From Treponema sp. (GTDB lineage: Bacteria; Spirochaetota; Spirochaetia; Treponematales; Breznakiellaceae), in assembly GCA_031258505.1 (NCBI GenBank), contig JAIRMT010000029.1, forward strand, positions 1 to 8,308: 8,308 nt of DNA, read 5' to 3'. A program made the position numbers and the translations under genes. Below, piece by piece: positions 1 to 6,626 of the stretch. Under the pieces are notes generated by a model. The model worked only from the letters and a program-made list of their open reading frames with translations. It had not been told where the DNA came from and searched no databases. Position 1 is the first letter of the stretch. The number at the start of each line of letters is the position of its first letter.

Positions 1-2
1 AA

Positions 3-335
3 AACGACAATTGTTTCGTGGAGCAGAAAAACGGCGATGTGGTACGTAAAACCGTGGGGTATGGCCGGTTTGAGGGTCAGGAAATGTGCGACGCGCTGGA
101 GGAGGTCTACCGGTGTCTGAACCCCCTGCTCAACTACTGGTACCCGACCTTACGCCTCATCGCCAAGGAGAAGCAGGCTTCCGGCAGGTACAAGAAGATC
201 TACGAGAAGGTTCCCAAGACGCCCTGCCAGCGGCTGCTTGAATCGCCGGAGTTGGGCGAGGAGTACAAGGCCGAACTGCGTCGGCGGGCGGCGTTATTCA
301 ATCCAATCACGCTCAAATATGTATCCTGGCCTTGA
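3..335 (+). pseudogene. C-terminal remnant of a DDE (rve-type) transposase, truncated at both ends
   Basis: The frame is already open at the left edge and reads NDNCFVEQKNGDVVRKTVGY, so the gene starts outside the window and the GTG at 18 is an internal codon, not a start. The Glu in the FVEQKN stretch matches the third catalytic acid of integrase-core (DDE) transposases. The following LNPLLNYWYPTLRLI and KTPCQRLLESPEL segments are typical of the C-terminal part of one such insertion-sequence family. The other two catalytic acids would lie upstream. The family-like sequence stops at about base 315 (NPITLK) and is followed by only five unrelated residues and a TGA, so the native C-terminus appears lost by fusion to other DNA. 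No terminal inverted repeat was found. The IS family assignment beyond 'rve/DDE' is uncertain. Confidence 0.75.
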
Positions 336-604
336 TAATGGGAGTTTATATTCTCTTTGTCAAAATTATGGACCGTTTTATCTCGATTATTATAAAACAA
401 ATTGCCGCCATCATTCCCGTCACAATCGTTGGTTTCATCATCGTCTATGTAGCAACCTTCCGGATGATGATAGCTCGGATCGACCGTGAAATTTTCAGCG
501 AATTGCTGAGTCTGGTTCAGGTAGGGGTAAAGATGATAGACGGTGATGATGTAGATTCACTGCGAAGCAACAGAGACTATCATACCGACATCCGACGTTG
601 GTAA
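317..604 (+). pseudogene. Fragment of a membrane sensor-like protein
   Basis: Frame 2 is open from the transposase breakpoint to a TAA at 602-604. It encodes two hydrophobic stretches (ILALIMGVYILFVKI and, some 20 residues on, IIPVTIVGFIIVYVATF). After these comes a soluble stretch reading VGVKMIDGDDVDSLRSNRDY. The pattern of a membrane anchor followed by 'lysine-(I/L)-D-G-D' resembles the start of an extracytoplasmic Cache-like sensor domain in chemoreceptors or signalling cyclases. That is a resemblance by eye, not a family assignment. A TTG at 332 or an ATG at 338 could act as a start, but no Shine-Dalgarno sequence precedes either, and the frame continues upstream into the broken transposase. 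The protein ends abruptly within what should be the sensor domain, with no effector domain. I read it as an internal or N-terminal gene fragment left by rearrangement. Confidence 0.45.
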
Positions 605-777
605 TCCAGCATCGACTGGCGCTGAAAGAAAAATACGCCGAAGGCGCTTTTCACGAAATCGGCGATGTTGCAGCGTTCATTGTGTCCGAGTCGCCTGAAA
701 TCAGGCATTTGTTCGCATACCCGGCTAAACGTCTCTATGAGTTTCTTAAAGATTCCCTGTCCCATGCCTCAGTTTAG
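601..777 (+). pseudogene. C-terminal fragment of an unrecognised protein
   Basis: Frame 1 gives a coding-like segment ending at a TAG (775-777). It contains LKEKYAEGAFHEIGDVAAF, then ESPEIRHLFAYPAKRLYEF and a short tail. Amino-acid composition and codon choice (GAA, GCC, GGC, GCG, CTG mixed) look like real coding sequence, unlike the antisense frame over the same bases. The frame is open for some distance upstream, but there it overlaps the better-looking frame 2 membrane fragment and its translation loses protein-like character, so the join is probably near 590-605. No start codon with a ribosome-binding site belongs to it. It could be the tail of the same ancestral gene as the preceding fragment after a frameshift or deletion, or a piece of an unrelated gene. 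I do not recognise the family. Confidence 0.35.
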
Positions 778-823
778 CATGAAATCTCGATACTTTGAAT
801 TGCTGGCCTTTAACGAAGCATAC

Positions 824-853
824 TTGATGTTCGTTCTTTGCTCATGTTATGGT
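824..853 (+). promoter_or_regulatory. Candidate sigma-70-type promoter for yajC-secD-secF
   Basis: TTGATG (824-829) and TATGGT (848-853) are separated by 18 bases and each match four of six consensus positions. They lie about 110 bases upstream of yajC, in the only sizeable gene-free stretch before the operon. A start of transcription near 860 would give a leader of roughly 100 nucleotides containing both palindromes and the SD hairpin. The match is moderate and was found by eye only. Confidence 0.35.
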
Positions 854-870
854 ATTTGAATCATGGCCGC

Positions 871-887
871 TTGACGCGGCGCGTCAA
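871..887 (+). repeat. Perfect palindrome TTGACGC-GGC-GCGTCAA in the yajC leader
   Basis: The two 7-base arms (871-877 and 881-887) are exact reverse complements around a 3-base centre. In RNA this is a tight hairpin; in DNA it would suit a dimeric regulator. It sits just downstream of the candidate promoter. No U-run follows, so it is not a standard intrinsic terminator. Confidence 0.55.
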
Positions 888-901
888 AACGCGAGGCGTT
901 T
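887..901 (+). repeat. Second palindrome AAACGC-GAG-GCGTTT, abutting the first
   Basis: The 6-base arms (887-892 and 896-901) are exact reverse complements around GAG. It follows directly on the first palindrome, sharing the A at 887. The two therefore form a back-to-back pair in the predicted leader of the sec operon. Confidence 0.5.
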
Positions 902-922
902 CAAAACGAGCCTAAGTATTTT

Positions 923-953
923 AAGGAGGAAGCCGAGGGGTTTTCCCACGGCT
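923..953 (+). promoter_or_regulatory. Strong SD followed by a hairpin that spans the gap to the yajC start
   Basis: AAGGAGGA (923-930) is a near-perfect Shine-Dalgarno sequence but lies 31 bases before the yajC ATG, far beyond the usual 5-10. No ATG, GTG or TTG occurs in the yajC frame between them. Bases 931-953 can fold: 931-935 pair with 949-953 (five pairs), then an A-A mismatch, then 937-939 pair with 945-947, with a GTTTT loop. Folding would shorten the effective SD-to-AUG distance to about 8 nucleotides. This geometry is read directly from the sequence; that the hairpin serves translation is inference. Confidence 0.5.
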
Positions 954-961
954 ATTTCAGC

Positions 962-1378
962 ATGAATCCATTTACCCTTTTCCCGCTCTTGGGAACACCA
1001 GACGCCGCAGCCGCATCTGGAGGAGGTGCGGGTGCGCTTGTTTCAAGTCTTATCCCGTTCGCTTTGATTATTGGTATCTTCTATTTCCTTATCATCCGAC
1101 CGCAGAACAAGAAGCAGAAAGAGACCCAGAAGATGCTTGCGGCGCTCAAGAAGGGCGACCGTGTTACCACCATCGGTGGTATCCACGGAACCATCCAGAG
1201 CGTCAAGGAAAACACCGTAATCGTCAGGGTGGACGAGAACACCAGAATGGAGTTTTCCCGTAGCGCCATTTCCAGCGTCGATGTAGTGGCCAAAGAAGAA
1301 AAGGCCGAGAAGCTGGAAGACAAGAAAGAAGAGAAGGCTGATGCCGACGACAAGGATGCAAAAGACGCAGACAAGTAA
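962..1378 (+). CDS. yajC: YajC, Sec translocon accessory subunit
   Basis: This 138-residue protein is a small single-pass inner-membrane partner of SecD and SecF in the holo-translocon. The N-terminal 25 residues are short and Ala/Gly-rich. One membrane segment spans about residues 27-46 (LVSSLIPFALIIGIFYFLII), followed by the hallmark RPQNKKQKE motif. The conserved cytoplasmic domain includes KKGDRVTTIGGIHGTI (residues 63-78) and continues to about residue 109. From residue 111 onward the protein is a highly charged tail of Lys, Glu and Asp, making it longer than E. coli YajC (110 residues). The ATG at 962 is the only sensible start in frame, despite its distant SD. It leads the operon and is followed by secD after 75 bases. 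Identification is secure from the motif and gene order. Confidence 0.95.
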   Translation: MNPFTLFPLLGTPDAAAASGGGAGALVSSLIPFALIIGIFYFLIIRPQNKKQKETQKMLAALKKGDRVTTIGGIHGTIQSVKENTVIVRVDENTRMEFSRSAISSVDVVAKEEKAEKLEDKKEEKADADDKDAKDADK

Positions 1379-1435
1379 GACGTTTGTACCTTATCGTGTT
1401 AAACTACAGGGGCGCTGCCAAACGCCGTCTTAATT

Positions 1436-1456
1436 GGAGGTTTTATAAAAAAAATG
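1436..1456 (+). promoter_or_regulatory. secD ribosome-binding site with A/T-rich spacer
   Basis: GGAGG (1436-1440) precedes the secD ATG (1454) by 13 bases made only of A and T, ending in a run of A that merges with the start codon. The spacer is longer than the usual optimum, but there is no other start nearby in frame with a better site. Confidence 0.6.
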
Positions 1457-3175
1457 AGTAAGCGGTATCGATTATGTATCATTCTAGTAACAGTGGTGAT
1501 ATGTTTCGCCTTTCTGTTCCCAACCCTACGCTGGTATTACATGATTCCCAAAGAAGAACAGACCTTGGCTTTGAATTCACGTGAGCAGATCAAGATTTAC
1601 GCATCGGAACGGGCGCTGGCGGACTATCAGAACTTCCGCGAAATCGCCCTGGCCTCAGGTGACGCGCCGGCGGAAATGTCGCCACTGGTTGCCGAAGCTA
1701 AGGAAATCACCAAACGCGCCAAAGCCAAAGCGCCCGCAAAGTGGGATGCTGCTGAGGTGCTTTCGACGATTCCCGGCAGAAGCGAAGCGGTCAGCATCAT
1801 GGAAGCCAGCTATCGGGACAGAATCTTTGATCTGAAAGACCTGCAAAAAAATGCGGTGCAACTTGGGCTTGACCTGTCCGGCGGTCTGAGCATTGTGCTA
1901 CAGGCTGACATGGATGCTCTCTCTGAGCGACTCGGCCACGCAGTGAGCGACGCGGAACGGGAAGACGCGATGGAAGGGGCGCTTGAGGTGCTGAATAGCC
2001 GCATCGACCGTTTTGGCCTCACCGAACCGGTTATAAGGCGGCAGGGAACCGACCAAATCTATGTGGAAATCCCCGGTACCGCCGACCCAGAGCGGATCAA
2101 CTCGATCATCATGGGTAGGGGCGGCCTCAACTTCCGTATGGTTGATGACGAGGTTGCTACTACTTTCAATACGTACTACACAGCGCACCCAACCACGACC
2201 TTTGATACCAACGGGAATCTCGTTGATCCCAGCATCGTGCCAAGCGATGTGGAAATACTAGGCGTGTATACCAAAGACCAGTATGGCCTTGACGAATTTC
2301 AGGGCTACACTGCGGTTAAGAAAGAGATCGGGCTTGACGGCAACCATATCCAAAGCGCTGTGGTTGAGCGCAACAGCGTCAGTGGCGAGCCAGAGGTTAC
2401 GTTTATCCTCGACGGAGATGGCGGCGAAATCTTCTATAAACTAACCTCAGCCAATGTGGGTAAACGACTCGCCATTGTGCTTGACAACCATGTGAAGGCG
2501 CAGGCCACGATAAACAGCGCGATCCGCGAATCAGTGCGGCTCACTGGCTTTGGGCTTGATGAAGCGAACAACATCGCACTCACCTTGCGAACCGCAGCCC
2601 TGCCTGTGGAACTGGAAGTCGTAACCCAGCAAAGCATCGGCGCTTCAATGGGCGAGGACGCCATACGTCAGGGACTCTATGCGCTCATCGGCGGGCTTGT
2701 CGCGGTCATGGTCTTCATGATCGTTTACTACAAGTTAGCAGGCATTAACGCGGTTATCGCCCAGATACTGAACATCTACTTCATGTTCAGTATCCTGTCG
2801 GCGTTTAACTTCACCCTTACCCTTCCGAGCATCGCGGGCTTCATCCTCACCATCGGTATGGCGGTAGACGCCAATGTCATCATCTTTGAGCGCATGAAAG
2901 AGGAACTCGCTCTGGGCAAGAGTCGCAAAGCTGCGATTGACGCGGGCTTTGACAAGGCGTTCTGGGCTATCATGGACTCGAACATCACCACCTTCATTGC
3001 GGCGCTTTTCCTCTCGCAGCTTGGTTCCGGCCCGATTCAGGGCTTTGCGGTGAGTCTGGCAATCGGCGTGTTTTCCTCAGTGTTCACCGCGCTCTTTGTC
3101 TCCCGGCTCATCTTTGATTTCCAAACCGATGTGCTGGGGAGCAAGACCCTCTCCGTAAGCTGGAGGATTAAGTAA
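1454..3175 (+). CDS. secD: SecD, protein translocase subunit
   Basis: At 573 residues this is close to the usual SecD length (E. coli 615). SecD with SecF uses proton motive force to drive late steps of protein export on the periplasmic side. An N-terminal membrane helix covers about residues 7-27. The large periplasmic region follows, beginning with the family motif LGLDLSGGLSIVLQ (residues 137-150) and including VLNSRIDRFGLTEPVIRRQG and IYVEIPG. A cluster of five membrane helices starts near residue 408. It contains AGFILTIGMAVDANVIIFER, whose Asp (D472 in VDAN) corresponds to the conserved acidic residue implicated in proton movement. The alanine- and lysine-rich stretch at about residues 72-97 looks like a linker. 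The stop codon directly abuts the secF start, consistent with translational coupling in a yajC-secD-secF operon. No sign of damage. Confidence 0.97.
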   Translation: MSKRYRLCIILVTVVICFAFLFPTLRWYYMIPKEEQTLALNSREQIKIYASERALADYQNFREIALASGDAPAEMSPLVAEAKEITKRAKAKAPAKWDAAEVLSTIPGRSEAVSIMEASYRDRIFDLKDLQKNAVQLGLDLSGGLSIVLQADMDALSERLGHAVSDAEREDAMEGALEVLNSRIDRFGLTEPVIRRQGTDQIYVEIPGTADPERINSIIMGRGGLNFRMVDDEVATTFNTYYTAHPTTTFDTNGNLVDPSIVPSDVEILGVYTKDQYGLDEFQGYTAVKKEIGLDGNHIQSAVVERNSVSGEPEVTFILDGDGGEIFYKLTSANVGKRLAIVLDNHVKAQATINSAIRESVRLTGFGLDEANNIALTLRTAALPVELEVVTQQSIGASMGEDAIRQGLYALIGGLVAVMVFMIVYYKLAGINAVIAQILNIYFMFSILSAFNFTLTLPSIAGFILTIGMAVDANVIIFERMKEELALGKSRKAAIDAGFDKAFWAIMDSNITTFIAALFLSQLGSGPIQGFAVSLAIGVFSSVFTALFVSRLIFDFQTDVLGSKTLSVSWRIK

Positions 3176-4417
3176 ATGAAACGTATTATTCCTTTTTCAC
3201 GGTACTTTTTACACGCCGCGATTCTTTCCACTGTGTTGATTGTGATTGGCCTCATTGGTTATGTGGTCAAAGGCGGCTTTAACAACGGTGTGGACTTTCA
3301 GGCTGGTCTCATACAGGAGATTCGCTTCGCACCGACTGCGTTTAACATTTCCTACAGCGGCTTTGGCAACGCCTCGGTTTCACTGAGCAGGAATCGCCTG
3401 GACATTGTGCTATCCGGTTCAGGCGTGAATGCGGAAACGCGGGCATTTCCCTTTGCCGATTATCCGACGCTTGATTCCCTGATTCAGGGGCTGTCTGCAA
3501 TCACCGGCATTCAGGCCACGCTGTTCAGTCCGGGCGATGTATCTACCTCGATTCTGGTGCAAAGCGCACAGAGCGATTCCCAGCTTGGGGTTGCGCCCTT
3601 TGTGGTACACTATCTGCCGCCGAATGCGGAGGTAATTCCTATTGAGGATGTCCGCGCAGCTCTCCAGCCCCTAGGCACGGTCTCGGTGCAGGTGCTGGGA
3701 CAGCCATCCGACCGACATTTCATGATCCGTATGGATGCCAGCGAAGTGAACAGCAAAGAAGGCGTTCCAGCGGAAAAGATCGTCGCGGCGCTCGAAGAGC
3801 GTTTTGGTAAAGGCGGCGTCGCGGTAACCAGAGCCGACTTTGTGGGTTCGCGTTTCTCCAAGCAGCTCACCCAGCAGGCCGGCCTTCTTCTCGCCCTCAC
3901 CCTATTCCTCATCCTGGCCTACGCCTCCATCAGGTTTAAGCCGCAGTTTGCCATCGGCGCGGTGCTTGCCATCATTCACGACATGCTTATCATGGTAACA
4001 TTCATCATCTGGACGCGCATGGAGTTCAACACCACGACCATAGCGGCGATCCTCACGATACTGGGCTATTCGATAAACGATACCATCGTTATCTTTGACC
4101 GTATCCGCGAGACAACCCGCGTTTACCCCAACGACTCCTTAGAGAACATCCTGAATCGGGCTGTAAGTGAAACCCTGGGCCGCACCATCATCACCACTGT
4201 AACGACCATGCTGGCGGTCTTGTCGCTTTTCATCTTCACCTCAGGTTCCATGCGGGATTTCGCGCTGGCGCTCCTTGTGGGCATGGTGTCCGGCGTATAT
4301 TCCACGATTTTCATAGCTGTTGGCTTTGTAAACTTCTGGGACATACAGACCAAAAAGAGCGTGAAAAAGAAACTCGCGCCTGCGCCGATTATGCCGGTGA
4401 AAACAAAGCGGGCATAA
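3176..4417 (+). CDS. secF: SecF, protein translocase subunit, with enlarged periplasmic domain
   Basis: SecF pairs with SecD in the SecDF-YajC complex. The ATG immediately follows the secD TAA, and a GGAGG (3162-3166) inside the secD end serves as ribosome-binding site. An N-terminal helix at about residues 13-31 is followed by NNGVDFQAGLIQEIRF, a variant of the usual SecF 'G-I-D-F-x-G-G' signature in which one Gly is replaced by Ala. The periplasmic part runs to about residue 235. Its second half (from about residue 155) looks like the usual SecF ferredoxin-like domain, while residues about 50-150 are an extra region rich in Ser, Gly and Asn. The C-terminal helices carry GYSINDTIVIFDRIRE (residues 297-312), the diagnostic SecF motif. 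The total of 413 residues is about 90 longer than E. coli SecF (323). Identification is secure; the role of the insert is unknown. Confidence 0.96.
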   Translation: MKRIIPFSRYFLHAAILSTVLIVIGLIGYVVKGGFNNGVDFQAGLIQEIRFAPTAFNISYSGFGNASVSLSRNRLDIVLSGSGVNAETRAFPFADYPTLDSLIQGLSAITGIQATLFSPGDVSTSILVQSAQSDSQLGVAPFVVHYLPPNAEVIPIEDVRAALQPLGTVSVQVLGQPSDRHFMIRMDASEVNSKEGVPAEKIVAALEERFGKGGVAVTRADFVGSRFSKQLTQQAGLLLALTLFLILAYASIRFKPQFAIGAVLAIIHDMLIMVTFIIWTRMEFNTTTIAAILTILGYSINDTIVIFDRIRETTRVYPNDSLENILNRAVSETLGRTIITTVTTMLAVLSLFIFTSGSMRDFALALLVGMVSGVYSTIFIAVGFVNFWDIQTKKSVKKKLAPAPIMPVKTKRA

Positions 4418-4422
4418 AAATA

Positions 4423-4444
4423 CGGGGCGGCGTTTGTCGCCCCG
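4423..4444 (+). terminator. GC-rich hairpin after secF
   Basis: CGGGGCG (4423-4429) and CGCCCCG (4438-4444) form a perfect 7-pair stem with an 8-base loop, six bases after the secF stop. On the + strand it is followed by CTAAAATTAT, which is not a U-run. On the - strand it is followed by TATTTTTATG, a better terminator tail. It may still limit read-through or protect the operon mRNA 3' end. Calling it a terminator for the sec operon is tentative. Confidence 0.5.
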
Positions 4445-4454
4445 CTAAAATTAT

Positions 4455-5594
4455 ATGAGCTTTCAACCCGTATTATCTAATGTTAACTCATCCGGGACTC
4501 GTGAGAGCGAAGATTATCTGACGAAACAAATCATTACCTATATTGGTAATAAACGTTCTTTGTTAAGCTTTATTGATAAAGGCGTACTCTTAGTACAGAA
4601 AAAGTTAAATAAAAACAAGCTGCGCCTGTTTGACGTATTCAGCGGCTCTGGAATCGTGGCGCGGAGCTTTAAGCGCTATGCAAGTCTCCTGCTTGCCAAT
4701 GATCTGGAAAAATATGCAAAAACGATTAACGATTGCTATTTATCCAACAAAACAGACCTGAATATACCGCGCCTGAAACAAATATATACAGAACTTCTTG
4801 ATGAAATACTAAACAAACCCTTGCGTTCCGGTGTTATCGCTGATTTATACGCGCCAGTTGATGATAATAATATAAAACCCGGCGAGCGAGTCTTTTATAC
4901 GCGGAGAAACGCAATGTATATCGACACTGCCCGCGCCTTAATCGAACATATCTCTGAAAAAGATAAAAAGTATTTTCTCGCGCCATTGCTTGTCGAGTCA
5001 TCGATTCATTCAAATACTTCCGGCGTATTTAAAAGTTTTTATAAAAACAAAGAAACCAGAGTGGGACAATTCGGTGGAAGCAATCAGGACGCGCTATTGA
5101 GAATCAAGGGCGATATTACTCTCCCTTTCCCTGTTTTCAGTAATTTTAATTGTGAAGTGATGGTGTACAACGACGACTCAAACAATGTTGTGAAAACAGC
5201 GCCCGAAGTTGATCTGGCCTATGTAGACCCGCCGTATAACCAGCATCCTTATGGCTCAAACTATTTTATGCTCAACCTGATTCTTGAAAACAAATACCCT
5301 GAAGCATTAAGTAAAGTTTCCGGGATTCCTGAAACATGGAATCGTTCCGTGTATAATAAAAAACAATTCGCCTATAAAGCCTTGTCGGATTTATGCGCCA
5401 GTGTTAAAGCAAAATATGTACTTATATCCTTCAATTCCGAAGGCTTTATTCCCCTTGAGGAAATGCAAGAGATGTTAAAGCATATTGGGAAATTTGAAGT
5501 ATTGGAAACAGCTTATAATACGTTTCGCGCTTGCAGGAATCTGCATAGGCGCGATATTCATGTTAAAGAGTATCTTTATTTGCTGGAGAAATAA
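4455..5594 (+). CDS. Adenine-specific DNA methyltransferase (D12 class, DPPY type)
   Basis: This 379-residue enzyme should transfer a methyl group from S-adenosylmethionine to adenine N6 in a specific DNA site. Motifs appear in the order X-I-IV, as in D12/alpha-class enzymes: TYIGNKRSLL (residues 28-37), the cofactor-binding FxGxG as FSGSG (62-66), and catalytic DPPY (258-261) within VDLAYVDPPYNQHPYGSNY. A later YVLISFNSEGFI stretch is also typical. The segment between motifs I and IV, about 190 residues, should contain the target-recognition region; the target site cannot be read from it. The ATG at 4455 is the first possible start after an in-frame stop, yet has no Shine-Dalgarno sequence. 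Codon third positions are clearly more A/T-rich than in the sec genes, suggesting horizontal acquisition. No endonuclease gene lies nearby, so it may be solitary. Confidence 0.9.
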   Translation: MSFQPVLSNVNSSGTRESEDYLTKQIITYIGNKRSLLSFIDKGVLLVQKKLNKNKLRLFDVFSGSGIVARSFKRYASLLLANDLEKYAKTINDCYLSNKTDLNIPRLKQIYTELLDEILNKPLRSGVIADLYAPVDDNNIKPGERVFYTRRNAMYIDTARALIEHISEKDKKYFLAPLLVESSIHSNTSGVFKSFYKNKETRVGQFGGSNQDALLRIKGDITLPFPVFSNFNCEVMVYNDDSNNVVKTAPEVDLAYVDPPYNQHPYGSNYFMLNLILENKYPEALSKVSGIPETWNRSVYNKKQFAYKALSDLCASVKAKYVLISFNSEGFIPLEEMQEMLKHIGKFEVLETAYNTFRACRNLHRRDIHVKEYLYLLEK

Positions 5595-5617
5595 AATGTC
5601 TCACAGGAGGAAAATCC

Positions 5618-6187
5618 ATGCTGGACAGAGAAAATAACAGGATATATATAAAATACCGGAAGAACAGTTTAGCCAGAAATATAGTGTCCATCATTGCGTT
5701 TGGGGTTTTCTGGCTCACCATGATTGATAATTACAGCAAAGCGCGGTATAAATCCGAAACGCTAAACATATTTTTCCAGAGCCGTTTCGCCTCGATATTA
5801 TTCGCCCTGGGCTTTGTCATATTATTCACCATATATGCGCTGAACATGCTGTTTTCCAGCGATATTGATTATCACATAGATTTAAGCAAAAAAATGCTGG
5901 TACTGATCCAGGGGAAAAAGCCGTTCAGGACTGAAATTAACGTTGATTTTGATCAGATAAAAGCCGTTGTGGTAACAAAAGGGGGACACGCGGGCAAGGC
6001 GAGATTTTATCGCAAATACAGCATTGACATCTATGACAAAAACCTGAACGCTTATGAATGTTATGATGAAATGGATTATCAGACCATAAAAGATATAGCC
6101 GGCGAATTGGGCAACGCGCTTAGTGTCAGTATAGTTGACAGAACCGACATTGAGAATTACGAAGGCTTTATCCAGCGGGTGATATAA
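5618..6187 (+). CDS. Two-pass membrane protein with a C-terminal soluble domain, function unknown
   Basis: The protein has 189 residues and starts after an excellent AGGAGG (5605-5610) seven bases before ATG. Two hydrophobic helices (about residues 20-36 and 57-79) flank a short loop that contains charged residues (DNYSKARYKSE). The remainder, beginning with DYHIDLSKKMLVLI (residues 84-97), is a beta-rich soluble domain with the alternating pattern FDQIKAVVV and YSIDIYDKN, then a helix ending in LGNALSVSIVDRT. This 'two helices plus small beta domain' plan is shared by several bacterial membrane proteins with PH-like folds, but I cannot assign a family. It lies 23 bases after the methyltransferase and 28 bases before the PilZ gene and is probably co-transcribed with them. 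Base composition is A/T-rich like the methyltransferase. Confidence 0.8.
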   Translation: MLDRENNRIYIKYRKNSLARNIVSIIAFGVFWLTMIDNYSKARYKSETLNIFFQSRFASILFALGFVILFTIYALNMLFSSDIDYHIDLSKKMLVLIQGKKPFRTEINVDFDQIKAVVVTKGGHAGKARFYRKYSIDIYDKNLNAYECYDEMDYQTIKDIAGELGNALSVSIVDRTDIENYEGFIQRVI

Positions 6188-6215
6188 TAAGGATTTATCG
6201 CAAGGAGGTATATTT

Positions 6216-6593
6216 ATGGAGAAGAAACAAGAGTTGATGTCTCAACAGACTGCCGGAATCGAAAATCGTCGGTATAAACGTTATTCGTCAATGGCTCTGG
6301 TACGCATCAATGAATTTGAGGGCGAAGCGCTGCTGAAGGATATCAGTATCCACGGATTCTGTTTGGAAAGCCGTACCTATGTGGACTTAACACCCAAGGA
6401 ACATTATACCATACAGATAATCCCGGAGACTGATACTGGTATAGCTTCCTTTACGCTCGCGGTTGAACTCCGCTGGATTCATAGAGCGCGGGGACTCTTT
6501 TTGGCGGGCTTTGCTCTTGATAGCCACAGTATGGATGGATCAATGCAGCAATATATTGACCGTCTTAAAGCGCGTGAACATTCCGGCAGCTAG
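6216..6593 (+). CDS. PilZ-domain protein, probable cyclic-di-GMP receptor
   Basis: This is a 125-residue cytoplasmic protein made almost entirely of one PilZ domain. The ligand-binding signature is present: an RxxxR element as R18-R-Y-K-R22, and D-x-S-x-x-G as D42-I-S-I-H-G47, followed by beta strands such as FTLAVELRWIHRARGLFLAGF. These residues are known in PilZ proteins to contact cyclic di-GMP, so binding competence is likely. The domain ends near residue 115 with a short helical, charged tail and no effector domain, so it would act by binding a partner protein. A strong AAGGAGGT (6202-6209) lies six bases before the ATG. In spirochaetes, single-domain PilZ proteins affect motility and host interaction, but no partner is identified here. 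Confidence 0.9.
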   Translation: MEKKQELMSQQTAGIENRRYKRYSSMALVRINEFEGEALLKDISIHGFCLESRTYVDLTPKEHYTIQIIPETDTGIASFTLAVELRWIHRARGLFLAGFALDSHSMDGSMQQYIDRLKAREHSGS

Positions 6594-6626
6594 TACCTTG
6601 TTCAGATAAAGGAGATATGTGAGGAA

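Noticed and set aside
580..765. Minus-strand ORF of 61 codons
   Set aside because: It is the antisense of the better coding-like + fragment, has no SD and no recognisable protein features.
779..859. 26-codon ORF just upstream of yajC (MKSRYFELLAFNEAYLMFVL...), considered as a regulatory leader peptide like those that monitor Sec function
   Set aside because: No Shine-Dalgarno sequence before its ATG, it overlaps the candidate promoter so would not be on the same transcript, and the peptide has no recognisable arrest motif.
1379..1426. Inverted repeat CGTTTG (1381-1386) / CAAACG (1419-1424) between yajC and secD
   Set aside because: Only six pairs with a 32-base loop and no U-run; likely chance and not a convincing terminator.
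3610..3912. Minus-strand ORF of 100 codons inside secF
   Set aside because: Arg/Ser-rich shadow of a well-identified gene, with no SD or family features.
5493..5519. Consensus TATAAT (5514-5519) near the methyltransferase end as an internal promoter for the next genes
   Set aside because: The best -35 candidate (TTTGAA, 5493-5498) leaves only a 15-base spacer, and such hexamers arise easily in this AT-rich coding sequence.
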